Below, piece by piece: positions 6,150 through 6,547 of a stretch of 6,547 nucleotides of DNA; position 1 is the stretch's first letter, and every line of letters starts with the position of its first letter. The position numbers and the translations under genes are program-made. The notes beneath the pieces are model-generated. The model saw only the letters and a program-made list of their open reading frames with translations, searched no databases and was not told the origin of the DNA. Source of the stretch: an uncultured cyanobacterium (GTDB lineage Bacteria > Cyanobacteriota > Cyanobacteriia > CACIAM-69d); the NCBI GenBank assembly GCA_937894105.1, contig CALCTI010000359.1, forward strand, positions 1-6,547. The letters are read 5' to 3'.

Positions 6150-6547
6150 ATGACCACCACCGGTTTTACGCCCAGTCCGCTGCCTCCAATGGACGAGACT
6201 TCGTTGAAGTGGGTTCGAATTCTTCGGGCGATTTTTGATCCGCTGACCCTGTTAGAAAAACGACGCGATCGCCTGGGAGATATTTTTCGGATGAATTCTG
6301 CGTCGGTGGTGCTGGGGCATCCCGACCACATTAGCGAGCTATTTGCGCGGGACGGGCGGGAACTATCTGTGCCGGGGCTCCTTAACAGTGCCTTGCAGCC
6401 CCTTTTGGGGAACCAGTCGTTGCTGATGCTGAGCGGCGATCGCCACCGCCACCGTCGCAAATTGTTGCTCCCTCCATTTCACGGCAAGGCCCTGCAATCC
6501 TACGGCAATATCATCCAGAGAATTGCCCAAGAAATGTTTGACCAATG
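6150..6547 (+). CDS. Cytochrome P450, 3'-partial, CYP110-like
   Basis: Cytochromes P450 are heme-thiolate monooxygenases. Only the first 132 codons are in the window and the frame is still open at the edge. The ATG at 6150 is the first possible start, since an in-frame TAG lies at 6138-6140; AGGGA lies a few bases upstream. The start is MTTTGFTPSPLPPMDETSLK, followed by LLEKRRDRLGDIFRM (34-48), the usual N-terminal beta-sheet region. GNQSLLMLSGDRHRHRRKLL (87-106) with PPFHG (108-112) matches the helix C region of bacterial P450s, where basic residues contact the heme propionates. The GDRHR...LL.PPFHG pattern is typical of cyanobacterial CYP110-type enzymes. The oxygen-binding helix I, the ExxR motif and the heme cysteine lie beyond the window, so catalytic completeness and substrate cannot be judged. 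The gene diverges from gatB with 273 bp between them. Two HIP1 sites lie inside it. Confidence 0.85.
   Translation, partial: MTTTGFTPSPLPPMDETSLKWVRILRAIFDPLTLLEKRRDRLGDIFRMNSASVVLGHPDHISELFARDGRELSVPGLLNSALQPLLGNQSLLMLSGDRHRHRRKLLLPPFHGKALQSYGNIIQRIAQEMFDQ

Noticed and set aside
6116..6545. Two minus-strand open frames (6116-6460 and 6363-6545)
   Set aside because: They are antisense shadows of the cytochrome P450, whose + strand frame matches a known family.

Overview
The window is from a cyanobacterial chromosome. Three things show this. The octamer GCGATCGC (HIP1) occurs 11 times in 6.5 kb, far above chance. The MreC, MreD, ArgJ and GatB sequences have the cyanobacterial form. The last gene is a cytochrome P450 resembling the cyanobacterial CYP110 type. 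I cannot name the genus.

Layout from left to right. (1) mreC, cut off at its 5' end by the window edge, then mreD, both on the + strand: the end of a rod-shape (mre) operon. (2) A 1.1-kb stretch (1430-2556) with no convincing protein gene. It holds a strong intrinsic terminator that has no gene directly in front of it, several long inverted repeats that could fold as RNA, a short tandem repeat, and two sequences that look like worn insertion-sequence ends. (3) argJ on the - strand, with a clear extended -10 promoter and a purine-rich ribosome binding site. (4) A 575-bp gap (3817-4391) with a - strand terminator and a large 57-bp hairpin, probably the end of the gatB transcript. (5) gatB on the - strand. 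Its full reading frame runs from an ATG at 5876 to 4392, but codons 36 (TAA) and 51 (TGA) are stops inside an otherwise perfectly conserved N-terminus. (6) A 273-bp divergent intergenic region with a 14-bp tandem repeat. (7) The first 132 codons of a cytochrome P450 on the + strand, running off the window.

The genes do not form one pathway. MreC and MreD are membrane parts of the cell-elongation machinery. ArgJ makes ornithine and N-acetylglutamate in the cyclic arginine pathway. GatB is part of the amidotransferase that makes Gln-tRNA(Gln) in organisms without a glutaminyl-tRNA synthetase. The P450 is probably an accessory oxidase.

The most notable observation is the double nonsense interruption of gatB, normally an essential gene in cyanobacteria. 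It is either a sequence artefact, a very recent inactivation, or something that needs a biological explanation. The second point of interest is the structured, gene-free 1.1 kb between mreD and argJ. I found no CRISPR array, tRNA, rRNA, defence system or complete mobile element.
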